Of a DNA stretch of 64,000 bases, positions 1 to 11,075 are shown in pieces. This DNA comes from an uncultured Nostoc sp. (GTDB taxonomy: Bacteria; Cyanobacteriota; Cyanobacteriia; Cyanobacteriales; Nostocaceae). The stretch lies in assembly GCF_937863485.1 (NCBI RefSeq), contig NZ_CALMFY010000103.1:83037-147036 (forward strand), read 5' to 3'. The first letter of the stretch is position 1, and every line of letters begins with the position of its first letter. Below the pieces are notes generated by a model. It ran no database searches and was not told the origin of the DNA. It saw only the letters and a list, made by a program, of their open reading frames with translations. A program made the translations under genes and the position numbers.

Positions 1-479
1 GGATTAGCCTCAAAGGGAAACCCCGCTGCATATATTGGTTCATTAACTGTGATCGTTGATAAATTTCCGAGGGGGGCTAAAGTATAGTTAGCATTAGCAC
101 GGAACTCCAACAGAGCCAGATCATTGCCCTGAAAGTTGACTCCCTTAACCAAGCTAGCTGGGTGTTTTTTCCCGTCTTCTGTTTGGATTTGAACAGGTTT
201 ACCTGATTCTAAAACGTGTCGATTAGTCATAACCGTATAAACTCGACCATCTTTCCTAAGTAAAATACCTGAGCCACTATTCTCGCCAGATAAAATCTTT
301 ACGGTTATTGATCGAGCCAGCTGTTTGAGTTGTTCTGGCGATCGCTGGGAAGTTGGCTGTTGAGCAGAAACTTTTGGGGAAAAGATGCTCAAATAAACAG
401 CTTGTATAGGCAACATCAACAGTATGCCCATCCAGGCAATCAGAGCCAGTGAGCGATGGTACATTAGTTTTTGTCTCAT
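1..479 (-). CDS. Trypsin-like serine protease, exported, 3' end outside window
   Basis: Reading the minus strand from an ATG at 479-477 gives an open frame that runs off the window's left edge, so it is absent from the ORF track. The first ~35 residues form a signal peptide or membrane anchor (MRQKLMYHRSLALIAWMGIL, ending near VSAQQ). After a short linker comes an S1/HtrA-type fold: SGSGILLRKDGRVYTVMTNR followed by H supplies the catalytic histidine, and NDLALLEF supplies the aspartate. The serine motif should lie beyond the window. Cyanobacterial relatives are periplasmic trypsin-like peptidases often found near COP23 proteins and Ser/Thr kinases, as here. Substrate unknown. The family call is firm; exact function is not. 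Confidence 0.8.
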   Translation of the reverse strand, partial: MRQKLMYHRSLALIAWMGILLMLPIQAVYLSIFSPKVSAQQPTSQRSPEQLKQLARSITVKILSGENSGSGILLRKDGRVYTVMTNRHVLESGKPVQIQTEDGKKHPASLVKGVNFQGNDLALLEFRANANYTLAPLGNLSTITVNEPIYAAGFPFEAN

Positions 480-552
480 GTTGCTTTTACCACTTGCAAA
501 TTTCTATACAAAATATGTTTAATGAGCATCCCACTACCTACCAAGATTAGTA

Positions 553-1071
553 TTAATTTTTTACCTGTGCTGCTTTTCCGTTTAGTAATATACTCATATC
601 AATGTATATTTGAGAAGAAGCATCTTCAGATTGAAGAATGGGTCCGCGAGCACGATAACCTATATCTACAAGGTTTTGAAGTACTGAACTAGCGTTCCGA
701 TCCGACTTAAGTGTGAATAGTAATTGACTACAAGGCCCACCGTATTGACTAGCCGCACATATCACTGCTTGACCACTAGAAATACCAGATGTCATGTAGT
801 TCAAAATACCTTTTTCATAGGCATTTTGAAATCTGGAAGATACCTCTTGACACCGTACTTGTGGAGTATAATTTCCTAAATTTTTAACCCAGCGAATCAC
901 CGGAATCTTCTTATTGTTGTAGTTTTTGGCATATGTAGTCCATACACCATTATCACTTCTTTCACAAAAGTAAGTTTGAGCTTGAGCTAAACTGGGTGGA
1001 CTGATAGTAGCAAAACTACTTAGAGCAATTGTACCTGCCGTCAGTACCTGCATAAATAAGTGGGGTTTCAT
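553..1071 (-). CDS. COP23-domain secreted protein
   Basis: 172 residues. A signal peptide (MKPHLFMQVLTAGTIALSSF, cleavage likely after SLAQAQ) is followed by the pattern typical of the cyanobacterial COP23 (circadian oscillating protein 23 kDa) domain: TYFCERSDNGVWTTYA, a conserved RW, VRCQEVSSRFQ, ICAA, and CSQLLFTLK. Three or four cysteines probably form disulphides in the periplasm. COP23 was described as a membrane-associated protein with circadian accumulation in unicellular cyanobacteria; its biochemical role is unknown. It lies in the same orientation as the upstream protease and downstream kinase, which suggests a functional set, though the gaps (~73 and ~326 nt) do not prove an operon. 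Confidence 0.8.
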   Translation of the reverse strand: MKPHLFMQVLTAGTIALSSFATISPPSLAQAQTYFCERSDNGVWTTYAKNYNNKKIPVIRWVKNLGNYTPQVRCQEVSSRFQNAYEKGILNYMTSGISSGQAVICAASQYGGPCSQLLFTLKSDRNASSVLQNLVDIGYRARGPILQSEDASSQIYIDMSILLNGKAAQVKN

Positions 1072-1397
1072 CGTTGGTAGTTCTCATTAAAGATGATGAA
1101 AGTCATAGATACTATGTATTTACCACAAAATGACAACCATATTACATTTTAAAGTAATGTAAAGATTTATTCAGGTATAACCCACTAAAATAACTTAATC
1201 CCTTATCAAACATCCTCTGAGAAAGAAACTCAGTTTCTGTATGCAGTTGGGTTTCTCAAATATCAGTTAGCTGTAAATGATCACTATGTTACTGTCACTA
1301 ATAGCTGATTGAGGAATTTTTGGTAACAAATAACGGCTTTTAAGCAATAGAAAAATCTGTATATTTGCTGATTTATCTTGTTAAAATCCTGTACTTA
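1072..1397. other. Intergenic, no gene seen
   Basis: AT-rich gap between two minus-strand genes. It holds the likely promoter of the COP23 gene. A short perfect hairpin (AGAAACTCAGTTTCT) near 1225-1240 is the only structure seen. The ORF at 1365-1586 is a shadow of the kinase gene. Confidence 0.4.
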
Positions 1398-2792
1398 CTA
1401 ATTAATTTCCAAGGAATTAATCATTGTTTGTGCTGTTGGGAAATATTCAGCATATTTAGCCACATCTGCCGTATAAGTTATTATATATGCTTGATTATTT
1501 TTGACCATCCAAACTTGCAAGCGTTTAATGTTCATTCCATCTTCTTTAAAAGTGTAAATAACTTGATATGCAGGTCTATTTGCTAGTTGACTTTTGCCCT
1601 CTGCAATAATTTTAATATTTGGATCAGACTGTTTGACTTCATCCAAATAATACTTAGTAAATTGTTCTAATTCTTTATGAGTATATGGGGAATCTTGAAC
1701 AATTAAATTGAGATTCTCTGAATAGGTATCTGCATTACCTTCTTGTGGCGAAATAAATTGAACTAGATTGCCAGTTATGCGGTCTGGAGTTATAGTTTTT
1801 TTCCAAGTTGGGGGATATTTGATGCTGATGCCATAAACGGTATTATTATAAATCTCCAGGCTATTATTACGTAGTATAATGATAAACAAGAAAGCAATAA
1901 CAGTGGCAACAGTAACAATTCCTAAACCAATAATAGCCTTCCGCCAAATTAATTTTACAGGACGATTAGCTGGTGTCAAGTGTCGTAGGGATTGCAAAAC
2001 TTCTGTTGCCGATTGATATCTCTGTCGAAAGTCATACTTGACCATTTTGTCTATAATTTTCGCGAACTGTTGGCTAACCTGTGCTTGATCACGCCAGATA
2101 ATTTCACCTGTAAGATTATCTTTTGGTAATTGGATAGGGTTTAAACTAGTAAGGGCTTGGATACCAATCATTCCGACTGCATAAATATCACTGGATAACC
2201 GGGGCTGACCTTGACTTTGTTCGCTGGGTATATAGCCAGGTGTGCCAATTACAACTGTTGCTGTCATTTGTCCCTGAGCATTCACTACTTGAGAACTGAT
2301 TTGTTTGACTGCTCCAAAATCAATCAGGACGATTTTCCCATCCTGTTGACGCCGCATCAAATTCGAGGGCTTAATATCCCGGTGGATGACATGATGCTGA
2401 TGGACGAACTCTAATGCCTCTAAAATATCCTGCAACAGGGCAATAACCTTTTCCTGACTCCACTGCTTCTTCGGATTGATTTCATGACTCAAGTCATACC
2501 CTGCAATAAATTCTTGAACTAAATAAAACTTTTGGTCTTCTTCAAAATGCGCCAACAAGCGCGGAACCAGGTCGTGGCTCCCTAAGCGGTTGAGTACTTG
2601 AGCTTCAGTCGCAAATAGCCGTCGGGCGTGGGACAAAGTATTTAAATCTGTGGCTTTAGGCGAGAAGTGTTTCACAACACACTGGTCTTTATCAGGCAAT
2701 TTCCTATCAATAGCTAGGTAAGTAGTACCAAAACCACCTTCTCCCAGTTTGCTGATAATTTCGTAACGCCCATCCAGGATTTTGCCTATCAT
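1398..2792 (-). CDS. Membrane-anchored Ser/Thr protein kinase with PsbP-like C-terminal domain
   Basis: 464 residues. A Hanks-type kinase domain occupies about residues 8-275: glycine loop LGEGGFGTTYLA, lysine in CVVKHF, catalytic loop VIHRDIKPSNLM, DFGAVKQ, and the P+1 region IGTPGYIPSEQ. A single transmembrane helix (IIGLGIVTVATVIAFLFIII, ~287-308) separates it from an outside domain of ~150 residues. That domain has the pattern of PsbP/DUF1795-like proteins (YGISIKYPPTWKK early, then an internal repeat ending SLEIN). The layout suggests a sensor whose outer domain binds something in the periplasm and whose kinase acts in the cytoplasm. Known cyanobacterial STPKs often carry such tails; the ligand is not known. 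The kinase call is certain, the PsbP-like call is by pattern. Confidence 0.9.
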   Translation of the reverse strand: MIGKILDGRYEIISKLGEGGFGTTYLAIDRKLPDKDQCVVKHFSPKATDLNTLSHARRLFATEAQVLNRLGSHDLVPRLLAHFEEDQKFYLVQEFIAGYDLSHEINPKKQWSQEKVIALLQDILEALEFVHQHHVIHRDIKPSNLMRRQQDGKIVLIDFGAVKQISSQVVNAQGQMTATVVIGTPGYIPSEQSQGQPRLSSDIYAVGMIGIQALTSLNPIQLPKDNLTGEIIWRDQAQVSQQFAKIIDKMVKYDFRQRYQSATEVLQSLRHLTPANRPVKLIWRKAIIGLGIVTVATVIAFLFIIILRNNSLEIYNNTVYGISIKYPPTWKKTITPDRITGNLVQFISPQEGNADTYSENLNLIVQDSPYTHKELEQFTKYYLDEVKQSDPNIKIIAEGKSQLANRPAYQVIYTFKEDGMNIKRLQVWMVKNNQAYIITYTADVAKYAEYFPTAQTMINSLEIN

Positions 2793-4420
<1,628 letters not shown>

Positions 4421-4470
4421 AGTTAGAAGTTAGGAGTTTTTAATTCATAACTAATCACTTCTAACCGGAG

Positions 4471-4495
4471 GCGGAGCGTCTTTGGCTCCGCTTTT
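4471..4495 (+). terminator. Rho-independent terminator after eno
   Basis: Perfect 7-bp GC-rich stem GCGGAGC / GCTCCGC with a 7-nt loop, followed by TTTT. It lies 50 nt past the eno stop and just before the end of the convergent argC gene, so it may also serve that gene. Confidence 0.7.
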
Positions 4496-4503
4496 AACTG
4501 AAT

Positions 4504-5562
4504 TTAGGGATAAAACCCCAACTTGGGCAACCCCAAGGTTTCATCCCAGCCCATCATCAGGTTTAGACACTGAATCGCTTGCCCCGCCTGTCCTTTAATT
4601 AGATTGTCAATTGCTGACATGACAATCACGCGACCTGTACGCGGGTCAACTTCTACACCGATGTAACAAAGATTGCTGCCGTTAGCCCACTTGGTTTGGG
4701 GGTAAACACCGCTACCGCAGATTCTCACCCAAGGAGAGTTGCGGTAGAAGGCTGAGAAAATTGTAATTAAGTCATCTCGCACTAGACCAGGATCGCGCAG
4801 TGTGGCATATACCGTTGCCAAAATACCGCGCACCATTGGGATAAGGTGGGGTGTAAATTGGATCATGAGTTCGTGACCAGCTAAATCACTGCAAATTTGC
4901 TCAATTTCTGGGGTATGACGGTGACGGCCGACATTAAAAGCTGCTATGGAGTTGTCCGCCTCAGCTAGTAATAAGTTGGTTTGAGCTTGGCGTCCACTGC
5001 TAGATGTGCCGGACTTGGCATCGATAATAGCTGTTTCTGGTACGATTAAACCTTGCTTTAAGAGTGGCGAAAGTGCAAGGAGACTAGCAGTGGGATAGGA
5101 ACCAGGACAACCAACGAGTTGAGCTTCGGCAATGCGATCGCGATACAGTTCTGGTAATCCATAAACCGCCATAGCAGCAGTTGAGCGATCGTTTCTCTGT
5201 GTCCCATACCAACTTGTATAAGTTGCCAAATCACTGAACCGATAGTCTGCACTCAAATCCAGTACTTTACATCCTTTGTCTAATAGTTTGGGCGCGATTT
5301 GGCAAGCCAGACCATTTGGTAAAGACAGGAAAACTACTTCACAGCGGTGAGCAATTATTTCTGGTTCTACCGCCTCTATTGGCAGGTTAGCTGCATGAGC
5401 CAGATGCGGGTAGATATCTCCAAAGCATTTCCCGATACTGCTCTCACCACCTAAATAAACCAGTTCGACTTCTGGATGATCCATCAGTAGTCGTACTAAC
5501 TGTACTCCGCCATAGTCCGACGCGCCAACAATCCCAACGGGTACGCGTCTAAATTTGCCCAT
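4504..5562 (-). CDS. argC: N-acetyl-gamma-glutamyl-phosphate reductase
   Basis: 352 residues, family length. NADPH-dependent reductase of arginine biosynthesis, making N-acetylglutamate semialdehyde from the acyl phosphate; cytoplasmic. The N-terminal nucleotide-binding motif is [15 protein letters not shown]. The catalytic cysteine is in [13 protein letters not shown] and the substrate region [12 protein letters not shown] is present, as are the C-terminal HRHTPEIEQ and [11 protein letters not shown] motifs. This is the type 1 ArgC pattern. It is convergent with eno and stands alone here, as arginine genes usually do in cyanobacteria. Confidence 0.97.
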   Translation of the reverse strand: MGKFRRVPVGIVGASDYGGVQLVRLLMDHPEVELVYLGGESSIGKCFGDIYPHLAHAANLPIEAVEPEIIAHRCEVVFLSLPNGLACQIAPKLLDKGCKVLDLSADYRFSDLATYTSWYGTQRNDRSTAAMAVYGLPELYRDRIAEAQLVGCPGSYPTASLLALSPLLKQGLIVPETAIIDAKSGTSSSGRQAQTNLLLAEADNSIAAFNVGRHRHTPEIEQICSDLAGHELMIQFTPHLIPMVRGILATVYATLRDPGLVRDDLITIFSAFYRNSPWVRICGSGVYPQTKWANGSNLCYIGVEVDPRTGRVIVMSAIDNLIKGQAGQAIQCLNLMMGWDETLGLPKLGFYP

Positions 5563-6550
5563 GATCTGAAATCCTTATCCCATGAATGGTTAATTCGTTC
5601 TCAGCTATCAACAATATCAGCGACTAGACTCACAGCGTACAAAACAGCTGAAACCCCTCTACTTTTTTTGGAAGCAAACAGGGAAGAGTACATGGCGAAG
5701 GGGTGAGGCGGTGAGCGAGTCGGAGTTTTTTGTACAAGACGCTGTGAGAAGGGGGTTCCCGTCGAGTCCCTTAGTGCTAGCGGTAGCGTTAGCGTTCGCG
5801 ATAGCGCAGCGTTAGCGATAGCGAGGAACGAGCGTCGGAACGAGCGTCGGAACGAGCGTCACTTCCCAACCCGAAGGGTGAGGCGGCGAAATTATCAAAT
5901 ATTCTATTTGTCCCCCTTGTCCCCCTTGTCCTGTTCATCCTTGACTGTCGCTGCACTCTATTATTAAACGCCAATTTTAAAGGCAGAAATTTTTGCCACG
6001 TTATCAAATCATAAAATAACTCGGTAAGTGGGAAACTCAGTCACTTTAGGGCTGAGAGGGAAGTGACACTAAGGGCAAGCCCAGTCACCACTCGTGCAGT
6101 AAAAAATGCAGTCAGTCTATGTTAAAATTAAATTGTGAGTAGAAATAACTATTTACGTTTTGAAGCATCTTAGCACGGAGAAATCCCGGCTCCCATCAAA
6201 CAACGGTTAGCAATAAGAGCTAACGGCACTATGACTTGAAAGAGCAAATAATGGTGAGTCCAGTCCTGTTCGCGTAGCATCTCCCTTAGGAGAAGGGTTT
6301 TCCGTTGAGCAGATTGTGTATATTACCACGTTTTGGCAAAGGGAATGGACTCTGAAAGCTTTAAGAAAAACAATAATTAAGCGCAATTGCAATACCTTTA
6401 GTAATAGTAGTTTTTTTGACCATCTAGGGGTATACTTGACTATCCCTTCCATGCTTGGCTTGGAGAAAGGAGCGTATCTTTAGACCTGAGAGTGTCAATG
6501 CTAGTCTACTTCTCTAGTCTTATAGAGAAGCTACAATCTAAAAGAATAAA
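5563..6550. other. 988-nt repeat-rich intergenic region
   Basis: No convincing gene. It contains low-complexity GCGTTAGCGATAGCG-type sequence, a 12-nt tandem repeat (listed separately), and a near inverted pair CACAGCGTACAAAA (~5633) / TTTTGTAC..ACGCTGTG (~5728-5746). The ORFs at 5789-6007 and 6207-6452 have repeat-derived composition and no recognisable domain. The last ~100 nt probably hold the ribBA promoter and leader; I see no convincing FMN riboswitch. Confidence 0.5.
5825..5860 (+). repeat. 12-nt tandem repeat, three copies
   Basis: GGAACGAGCGTC is repeated three times without interruption, next to imperfect AGCGTTAGCG/AGCGATAGCG units. This is typical of short cyanobacterial intergenic repeats. 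Confidence 0.85.
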
Positions 6551-8263
6551 TTGTTAAAAAAATTTACGTTGGGAACTGGAAATCTTTCTGTGTCACAGCC
6601 TAATACTAGTCAAGCTTTTAAATTTGATTCGATTGATGCCGCCTTAGCAGACCTAAAAGGTGGTCGCGTGATTGTAGTGGTAGATGATGAAAATAGAGAA
6701 AATGAAGGCGACTTAATCTGTGCTGCCCAATTTGCCACACCTGACATGATTAATTTCATGGCCGTGGAAGCTAGAGGGCTGATTTGTTTGGCAATGACAG
6801 GCGATCGCTTAGACGAACTAGACTTACCCTTGATGGTAAGCAACATTACAGATACTAACCAAACTGCCTTCACTGTTAGTATTGATGCTAGCCCAGAATT
6901 GGGTGTAACCACTGGCATCTCAGCGGAAGACCGCGCCCGCACTATCCAGGTTACTCTCAACCCAGCCACAAAACCTACTGATTTACGTCGTCCTGGTCAT
7001 ATTTTTCCGATTCGGGCTAAAGCTGGAGGCGTACTCAAACGCGCAGGACATACAGAAGCTGCTGTGGACTTAGCTAGGCTAGCAGGGCTATACCCAGCCG
7101 GGGTAATTTGTGAAATTCAAAACTCCGATGGTTCAATGGCGCGGTTACAACAATTAGTTGAATACGCTAGACGTCACAATTTAAAAATTATTAGTATTGC
7201 GGATTTAATCAGTTATCGCCTACAGCACGATCGCCTCGTGTATCGTGAGGTGATAACCAAGCTGCCTAGTCAGTTCGGTCAGTTTGAAATTTACGCCTAC
7301 CGCCATACTCTGGATAATACAGAACACGTTGCAATTGTCAAGGGAGATCCAGCTAACTTCAAAGATGAGCCTGTGATGGTGCGGATGCACTCAGAATGCT
7401 TAACTGGCGACGCTTTGGGTTCTCTGCGCTGCGACTGTCGGATGCAGTTAGAAGCTGCACTGAAAATGATTCAGGCTGCTGGTCAAGGTGTAGTTGTATA
7501 CTTGCGGCAAGAAGGACGGGGAATAGGCTTGATTAATAAGTTGAAAGCCTACTCGTTGCAGGATATGGGGCTGGATACAGTAGAGGCCAATGAGCGTTTG
7601 GGATTTCCAGCTGACTTGCGAGACTACGGGATGGGGGCACAAATGCTCATGGACTTGGGCATCAAAAAGATTCGCCTGATTACCAATAATCCCCGTAAAA
7701 TTGCTGGAGTCAAGGGCTATGGGTTGGAAGTAGTCGATCGCTTGCCATTATTAATTGAGGCAACCGACTACAATTCTTATTACCTGGCGACAAAGGCGAA
7801 AAAGCTGGGTCATATGCTGTTACAGACTTATCTGGTAACAGTAGCAATCCACTGGCAAGATGACCCGGAAGCTGTGACAGAACGTTATGAACGCTTAGAG
7901 AAACTGCGACATTTAGCGAGAACTAATGATTTATTGTTGCAGGAAGAGGCGCGTCCGTTAGCGATCGCTATATTTGACGAGCCATCCTTAACAGTACACT
8001 TGGGTTTGGATCAAGCGAAAGTTGCTAGTTGCGATTGGTATCAGCAAAGTGGTCATCCTTATATCCAGGCTATCTTCCAAATTCTGGACAACCTAGCAAC
8101 TTTGCCTTACATCCAGAAATTAGAATTTCTGATTTCCTCTGGTTGCGATCCTTTGAGTAATTTACAAGTCCAACTGGATCGAGAGACATTCTCGGATGGT
8201 ACACTGCCTTCATCAATTAGCGATCGCCTGGAGACGCAGCAAATTTATAGCTTTAGCAAATAG
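6551..8263 (+). CDS. ribBA: Bifunctional DHBP synthase / GTP cyclohydrolase II
   Basis: 570 residues. First enzymes of riboflavin synthesis: RibB makes 3,4-dihydroxy-2-butanone 4-phosphate from ribulose 5-phosphate, RibA opens GTP. The RibB domain (about 25-230) shows [39 protein letters not shown] and [14 protein letters not shown]. The RibA domain (about 236-430) has the zinc cysteines in [17 protein letters not shown] and the arginine finger region [11 protein letters not shown]. About 140 extra C-terminal residues follow, a cyanobacterial extension of unknown role. The start codon is TTG at 6551 in the track; an in-frame GTG at 6590 is possible. I keep TTG because the extra residues read as coding. 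No recognised riboswitch precedes it. Confidence 0.96.
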   Translation: MLKKFTLGTGNLSVSQPNTSQAFKFDSIDAALADLKGGRVIVVVDDENRENEGDLICAAQFATPDMINFMAVEARGLICLAMTGDRLDELDLPLMVSNITDTNQTAFTVSIDASPELGVTTGISAEDRARTIQVTLNPATKPTDLRRPGHIFPIRAKAGGVLKRAGHTEAAVDLARLAGLYPAGVICEIQNSDGSMARLQQLVEYARRHNLKIISIADLISYRLQHDRLVYREVITKLPSQFGQFEIYAYRHTLDNTEHVAIVKGDPANFKDEPVMVRMHSECLTGDALGSLRCDCRMQLEAALKMIQAAGQGVVVYLRQEGRGIGLINKLKAYSLQDMGLDTVEANERLGFPADLRDYGMGAQMLMDLGIKKIRLITNNPRKIAGVKGYGLEVVDRLPLLIEATDYNSYYLATKAKKLGHMLLQTYLVTVAIHWQDDPEAVTERYERLEKLRHLARTNDLLLQEEARPLAIAIFDEPSLTVHLGLDQAKVASCDWYQQSGHPYIQAIFQILDNLATLPYIQKLEFLISSGCDPLSNLQVQLDRETFSDGTLPSSISDRLETQQIYSFSK

Positions 8264-8563
8264 GTTAGCTGATTTTCTTTTCAATAAATTTTGTCGGGGA
8301 GCCAGTGCGTTACTCTGGTCAAGAGAGTTGTAGCAACTGGTGAACCAGCGCACCCAAGTTGGTTTCTAACTGTCACGGCGACTGGTCTTAGCGCAGTGTT
8401 AGCGAGTCTTCTCCCTACAGCCCTTTGGGCATCCTACGGCAGGCGTTAGCCTCTCCCTTTGGGAGAAGGGGAAACGCTTTGGCGCAAGGAGCCTCACCCG
8501 TTCGCGCAGCGCCTCCGTCAGGAGAAGGGCGTTGTGTGATCGCCGAAAGTACCGCACCACTTT
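8264..8563. repeat. Dispersed repeat block (copy 1 of a family)
   Basis: 300 nt without a gene. From about 8406 it carries CTTCTCCCTACAGCCCTT, GGGCATCCTACGGCAGGCG and TAGCCTCT in order, plus GAGAAGGGG inverted motifs. The same ordered motifs recur near 32140 and 37150, so this is a dispersed intergenic repeat. Confidence 0.75.
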
Positions 8564-9442
8564 TTATTTACTTACTCTATAGATTGGTCTGACCTGACGA
8601 TAAGTATTAAGTAAGTCCAGAAATTTATTCCCATCAAAATTTATTGGGTCAACTTTTTTACCAGAACGGTCTACCAGATGATGGGTAGTAATGCGATCGT
8701 CTGGGACTTGACTTTGAGCAATTAACCAAGCAAGAGAATCATATTGAGTTTCCGTATAGCCGCTATGGGTTTCTTGGCTGCTACTGTCATAACTATCTGG
8801 CGGTGTTTCCAAAGAAACGTGATAAGCAAAATTATTTACAGACGCTGGCAAATTCGGATTAGTCTGCACAGTTTCCACTACCCCTGGACTCTCAAATACT
8901 GAGTTAGCTGCACCAAAAGCTCGCTTTTCTGGCGGTACTAGATAAATCACGGTTCCGTCTAACTTGATTAAGGCGTGGTAACTTGCTTGCACGCTTTCAT
9001 CAGTATGGGCTACTTGAAAGAAATTAATGGCGCTGGAAGCAGAATAACCAGTTTCATGGAGGACGATAATCGGTTGGTTGTTGAGAGTTACACCGTTAAC
9101 ATCTTGGGCATACCGTTCTCCATAGTTAGTTGGGTCAACCGAAGCGACTTGATAATTAGGTCTGTACTGTGCAAAAGCTTGAGTGGTTACGTACCTTGCT
9201 AAAGGCTTGCTAATCTTGACTGGGGACTTGATAACACGTTGAAATTTCTTTTCTGGCTCTTTCGCTGATTGAAATTGCGCCTGGGGATATTGACTCCAGG
9301 CTGTAACCTGGGGATTGGATGTATGGTATGTTATCGGATTATTGTGTAATTGTGTCGCTCGTCCAATTAGCAGAACTGCAATTAGAGTGGCGAACATCAG
9401 CCAGATTAGTAGCACCCTAGTCGCCCAGTCTGTAAACTTCAT
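8564..9442 (-). CDS. N-acetylmuramoyl-L-alanine amidase (amidase_2 / PGRP fold), membrane-anchored
   Basis: 292 residues. An N-terminal membrane helix (VLLIWLMFATLIAVLLIG) anchors it, followed by a ~90-residue linker and an amidase_2 domain. Zn/catalytic pattern: IIVLHETGYS (first His), SYHALIKLDGTVIYLVPP, FAYHVSLET, and ITTHHLVDRSGKKVDP near the end (second His and Asp region). Such enzymes cleave the amide bond between muramic acid and the stem peptide in the periplasm, serving wall turnover or septal remodelling. It is flanked by a repeat block and a pseudogene, so the context is uninformative. The family is well supported; which wall process it serves is not visible. Confidence 0.88.
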   Translation of the reverse strand: MKFTDWATRVLLIWLMFATLIAVLLIGRATQLHNNPITYHTSNPQVTAWSQYPQAQFQSAKEPEKKFQRVIKSPVKISKPLARYVTTQAFAQYRPNYQVASVDPTNYGERYAQDVNGVTLNNQPIIVLHETGYSASSAINFFQVAHTDESVQASYHALIKLDGTVIYLVPPEKRAFGAANSVFESPGVVETVQTNPNLPASVNNFAYHVSLETPPDSYDSSSQETHSGYTETQYDSLAWLIAQSQVPDDRITTHHLVDRSGKKVDPINFDGNKFLDLLNTYRQVRPIYRVSK

Positions 9443-9574
9443 TTTTCTAATAGCCGTAAAACGGTAGATATTAATTTATAGCTAAACTGGCGTGTTAGTT
9501 GTAGAGGCGCACTTCTGTAAACCCCTACCGCTTATGGTATCCAAATAATAATCGCTATAATACCTTAATTCTAG

Positions 9575-10054
9575 TTAAATATACTTTGATAATCCCTGCA
9601 ATAGTGCTGTTACGAGCCATTTAATTTTAATGCCGTGGGTAGTGGATTCGTGGGTATCAAAGTCTTCATCGCGTAGCGCTTTTAATAAAGATGTTTTACC
9701 CACATCCTGTTCACCAACTACTAGCAGCTTAGAAAGATATTATCCTTTAGCTTCTAACCTGGCTCGAAGATAGGTCAAAATTGCCTCCGTTCCCTGCTCA
9801 ACAATTTCAGGCGGTGGTGAGCTTAATTGTGGATTGTTCTTGAGGTATATGCCTCTCAAGTTGGAGAGTTGGCTGATTTCTGGCGTCAGGCTGTTGAGTT
9901 GATTGTTAGAGAGGTCTAGCCATTCCAAGTTTGAGAGTTGGCTGATTTCTGGCGGCAGGCTGCTGAGTTGATTGTTATTGAGGGATAGCTTCGTTGTCTT
10001 TTTCTTCGCAGCTTTTTCTATAATTTGCAACAGTTCTTCGTTTGTCACCTGCAA
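9575..10054 (-). pseudogene. LRR-Roc (ROCO-type) GTPase gene, truncated with in-frame stop
   Basis: The track ORF (9740-10054, 104 aa) is the N-terminus of a ROCO protein: MQVTNEELLQIIEKAA, then about three leucine-rich repeats (LSSLPPEISQLSNLEWLDLS) and the link EAILTYLRARLEAKG, then TAA. Reading on through that stop in the same frame gives SKLLVVGEQDVGKTSLLKAL and then RDEDFDTHESTTHGIKIKWL. This is an unmistakable Roc GTPase P-loop (GEQDVGKTS) and switch region. A second stop follows at 9575-9577. The gene therefore has a nonsense codon at the LRR-Roc junction and has lost the rest of Roc plus COR. It is almost surely non-functional as a GTPase; a short LRR peptide could still be made. Confidence 0.85.
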
Positions 10055-10224
10055 ACCTCACCAACTTTGTAGCGATATTTACCAGATTAGTGTATCGCAG
10101 GTTATGGGGAGTGGGGCTAGATTAATGTGTTCTATCTGCGTAGAAAGGGCTGTAATATTTAAATTAGCAGGATGCATAAGCCCGTCGTAGACATCGCATC
10201 CCTTGCAATAACATTCACTCATCC

Positions 10225-10280
10225 ACGAGTATCAAAGACTCATTCACGAGTATCAAAGACTCGTCCACAAGTATTAAAGG
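10225..10280 (-). repeat. ACGAGT hairpin repeat, 2 good copies plus a decayed third
   Basis: The 19-mer ACGAGTATCAAAGACTCGT occurs perfectly at 10246-10264. A one-arm variant lies at 10225-10243 and a degraded copy follows at ~10267. The arms ACGAGT/ACTCGT pair around a 7-nt loop. This is the exact reverse complement of the core of the 52.0-52.3 kb array. Confidence 0.9.
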
Positions 10281-10310
10281 GTGCGTTACGCTTTCGCGCT
10301 AACACACCCT
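10278..10310. repeat. Imperfect inverted repeat (GGTGCGTTA / TAACACACC)
   Basis: AGGGTGCGTTACG and CGCTAACACACCCT form an imperfect hairpin. It resembles a very common dispersed bacterial intergenic repeat; a related decayed sequence (CGCCTGACGCACCCT) lies near 63025. Confidence 0.6.
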
Positions 10311-10388
10311 ACGACTACGATCGCTTTATAATTGCGATGTCTACGACGGGCTACTCGGTGTCGCAGCTATGAAAAAATCCATAAGTAC

Positions 10389-11075
10389 TTATCCCAATTC
10401 TCTTGATGGAGAGACGGTTTCGTTAGTTTGAGAAGATGGTTTATTGAAGAAACTCCAGATTCTTTGAATAGCTATTATTAGAAAACCAATTACAATCACT
10501 CCTGCTACCACTGGTAAAGCTAGCGCCAGCACAGACAGTGCGATTGCCATAACCAACTCAATAGTTGACACAACAGGATTGGTTAATCCACCTGAAACGC
10601 CTGTAGAACTTATCCGCAATGTATTCATTAATCCCTTAGTTAATCCTGCGGTTCCACCACCTGCAATTAAAGCTAACGTCCATTGCACCAGTGGATTCAT
10701 CTCTGGAGCAACAGAAGCTGTTACGATTGTCCCGGCGATAAATGCCGCAGGTGTAGCAACAATATCCAGCAGATGATCCAACCAAGGAATGTAATAACCA
10801 GTAATTTCCAGCGAACAAGCGACTGCAAAGACAATTACAGCTTGAGGTGTTTCCAGCCAATCAAAGTCAGTCGGTAAATCAAAATGTCCAAAAACTGAAG
10901 CCACACTCAATGCTAGCAGTGGTACAAATACTCGAAAGCCAGCCGCCGCACTCAAACTAATCCCCAGTAATAATTCAATAAATGTATTTAGGTTAAACAA
11001 AGAAATTAAATCCATAGTGGGACTCAAGTTATACTCCTGATGTTTTTTCCATCTTTGAGCTGAACGGAGTGACAA
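10389..11075 (-). CDS. DUF4126 family integral membrane protein
   Basis: 228 residues by the track start; an in-frame ATG at residue 21 (MDLISLFNLNTFIELLLG) is the more likely start, since the first 20 residues are polar and unlike the family. The DUF4126 pattern is clear: GISLSAAAGFRVFVPLLALS, SLEITGYYIPWLDHLLD, ATPAAFIAGT and GGGTAGLTKG, with hydrophobic helices throughout and a charged C-tail. Function is unknown; these are inner or thylakoid membrane proteins found widely in cyanobacteria. No partner gene is adjacent. Confidence 0.85.
   Translation of the reverse strand: MSLRSAQRWKKHQEYNLSPTMDLISLFNLNTFIELLLGISLSAAAGFRVFVPLLALSVASVFGHFDLPTDFDWLETPQAVIVFAVACSLEITGYYIPWLDHLLDIVATPAAFIAGTIVTASVAPEMNPLVQWTLALIAGGGTAGLTKGLMNTLRISSTGVSGGLTNPVVSTIELVMAIALSVLALALPVVAGVIVIGFLIIAIQRIWSFFNKPSSQTNETVSPSRELG

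Larger units (their letters stand above)
10055..10388. other. Intergenic with hairpin repeats
   Basis: No credible gene. It holds the ACGAGT hairpin repeats and an HIP-like inverted repeat, listed separately. The ORF 10172-10372 is translated repeat sequence. Confidence 0.5.

Noticed and set aside
5789-6007. 72-aa ORF on minus strand
   Set aside because: SDARSDARSDAR is the translation of the 12-nt tandem repeat.
6450-6550. FMN riboswitch before ribBA
   Set aside because: The conserved AGGAT...CCC FMN core was not seen.
10172-10372. 66-aa ORF
   Set aside because: Wholly made of ACGAGT hairpin and GTGCGTTA repeats with no domain or ribosome site.
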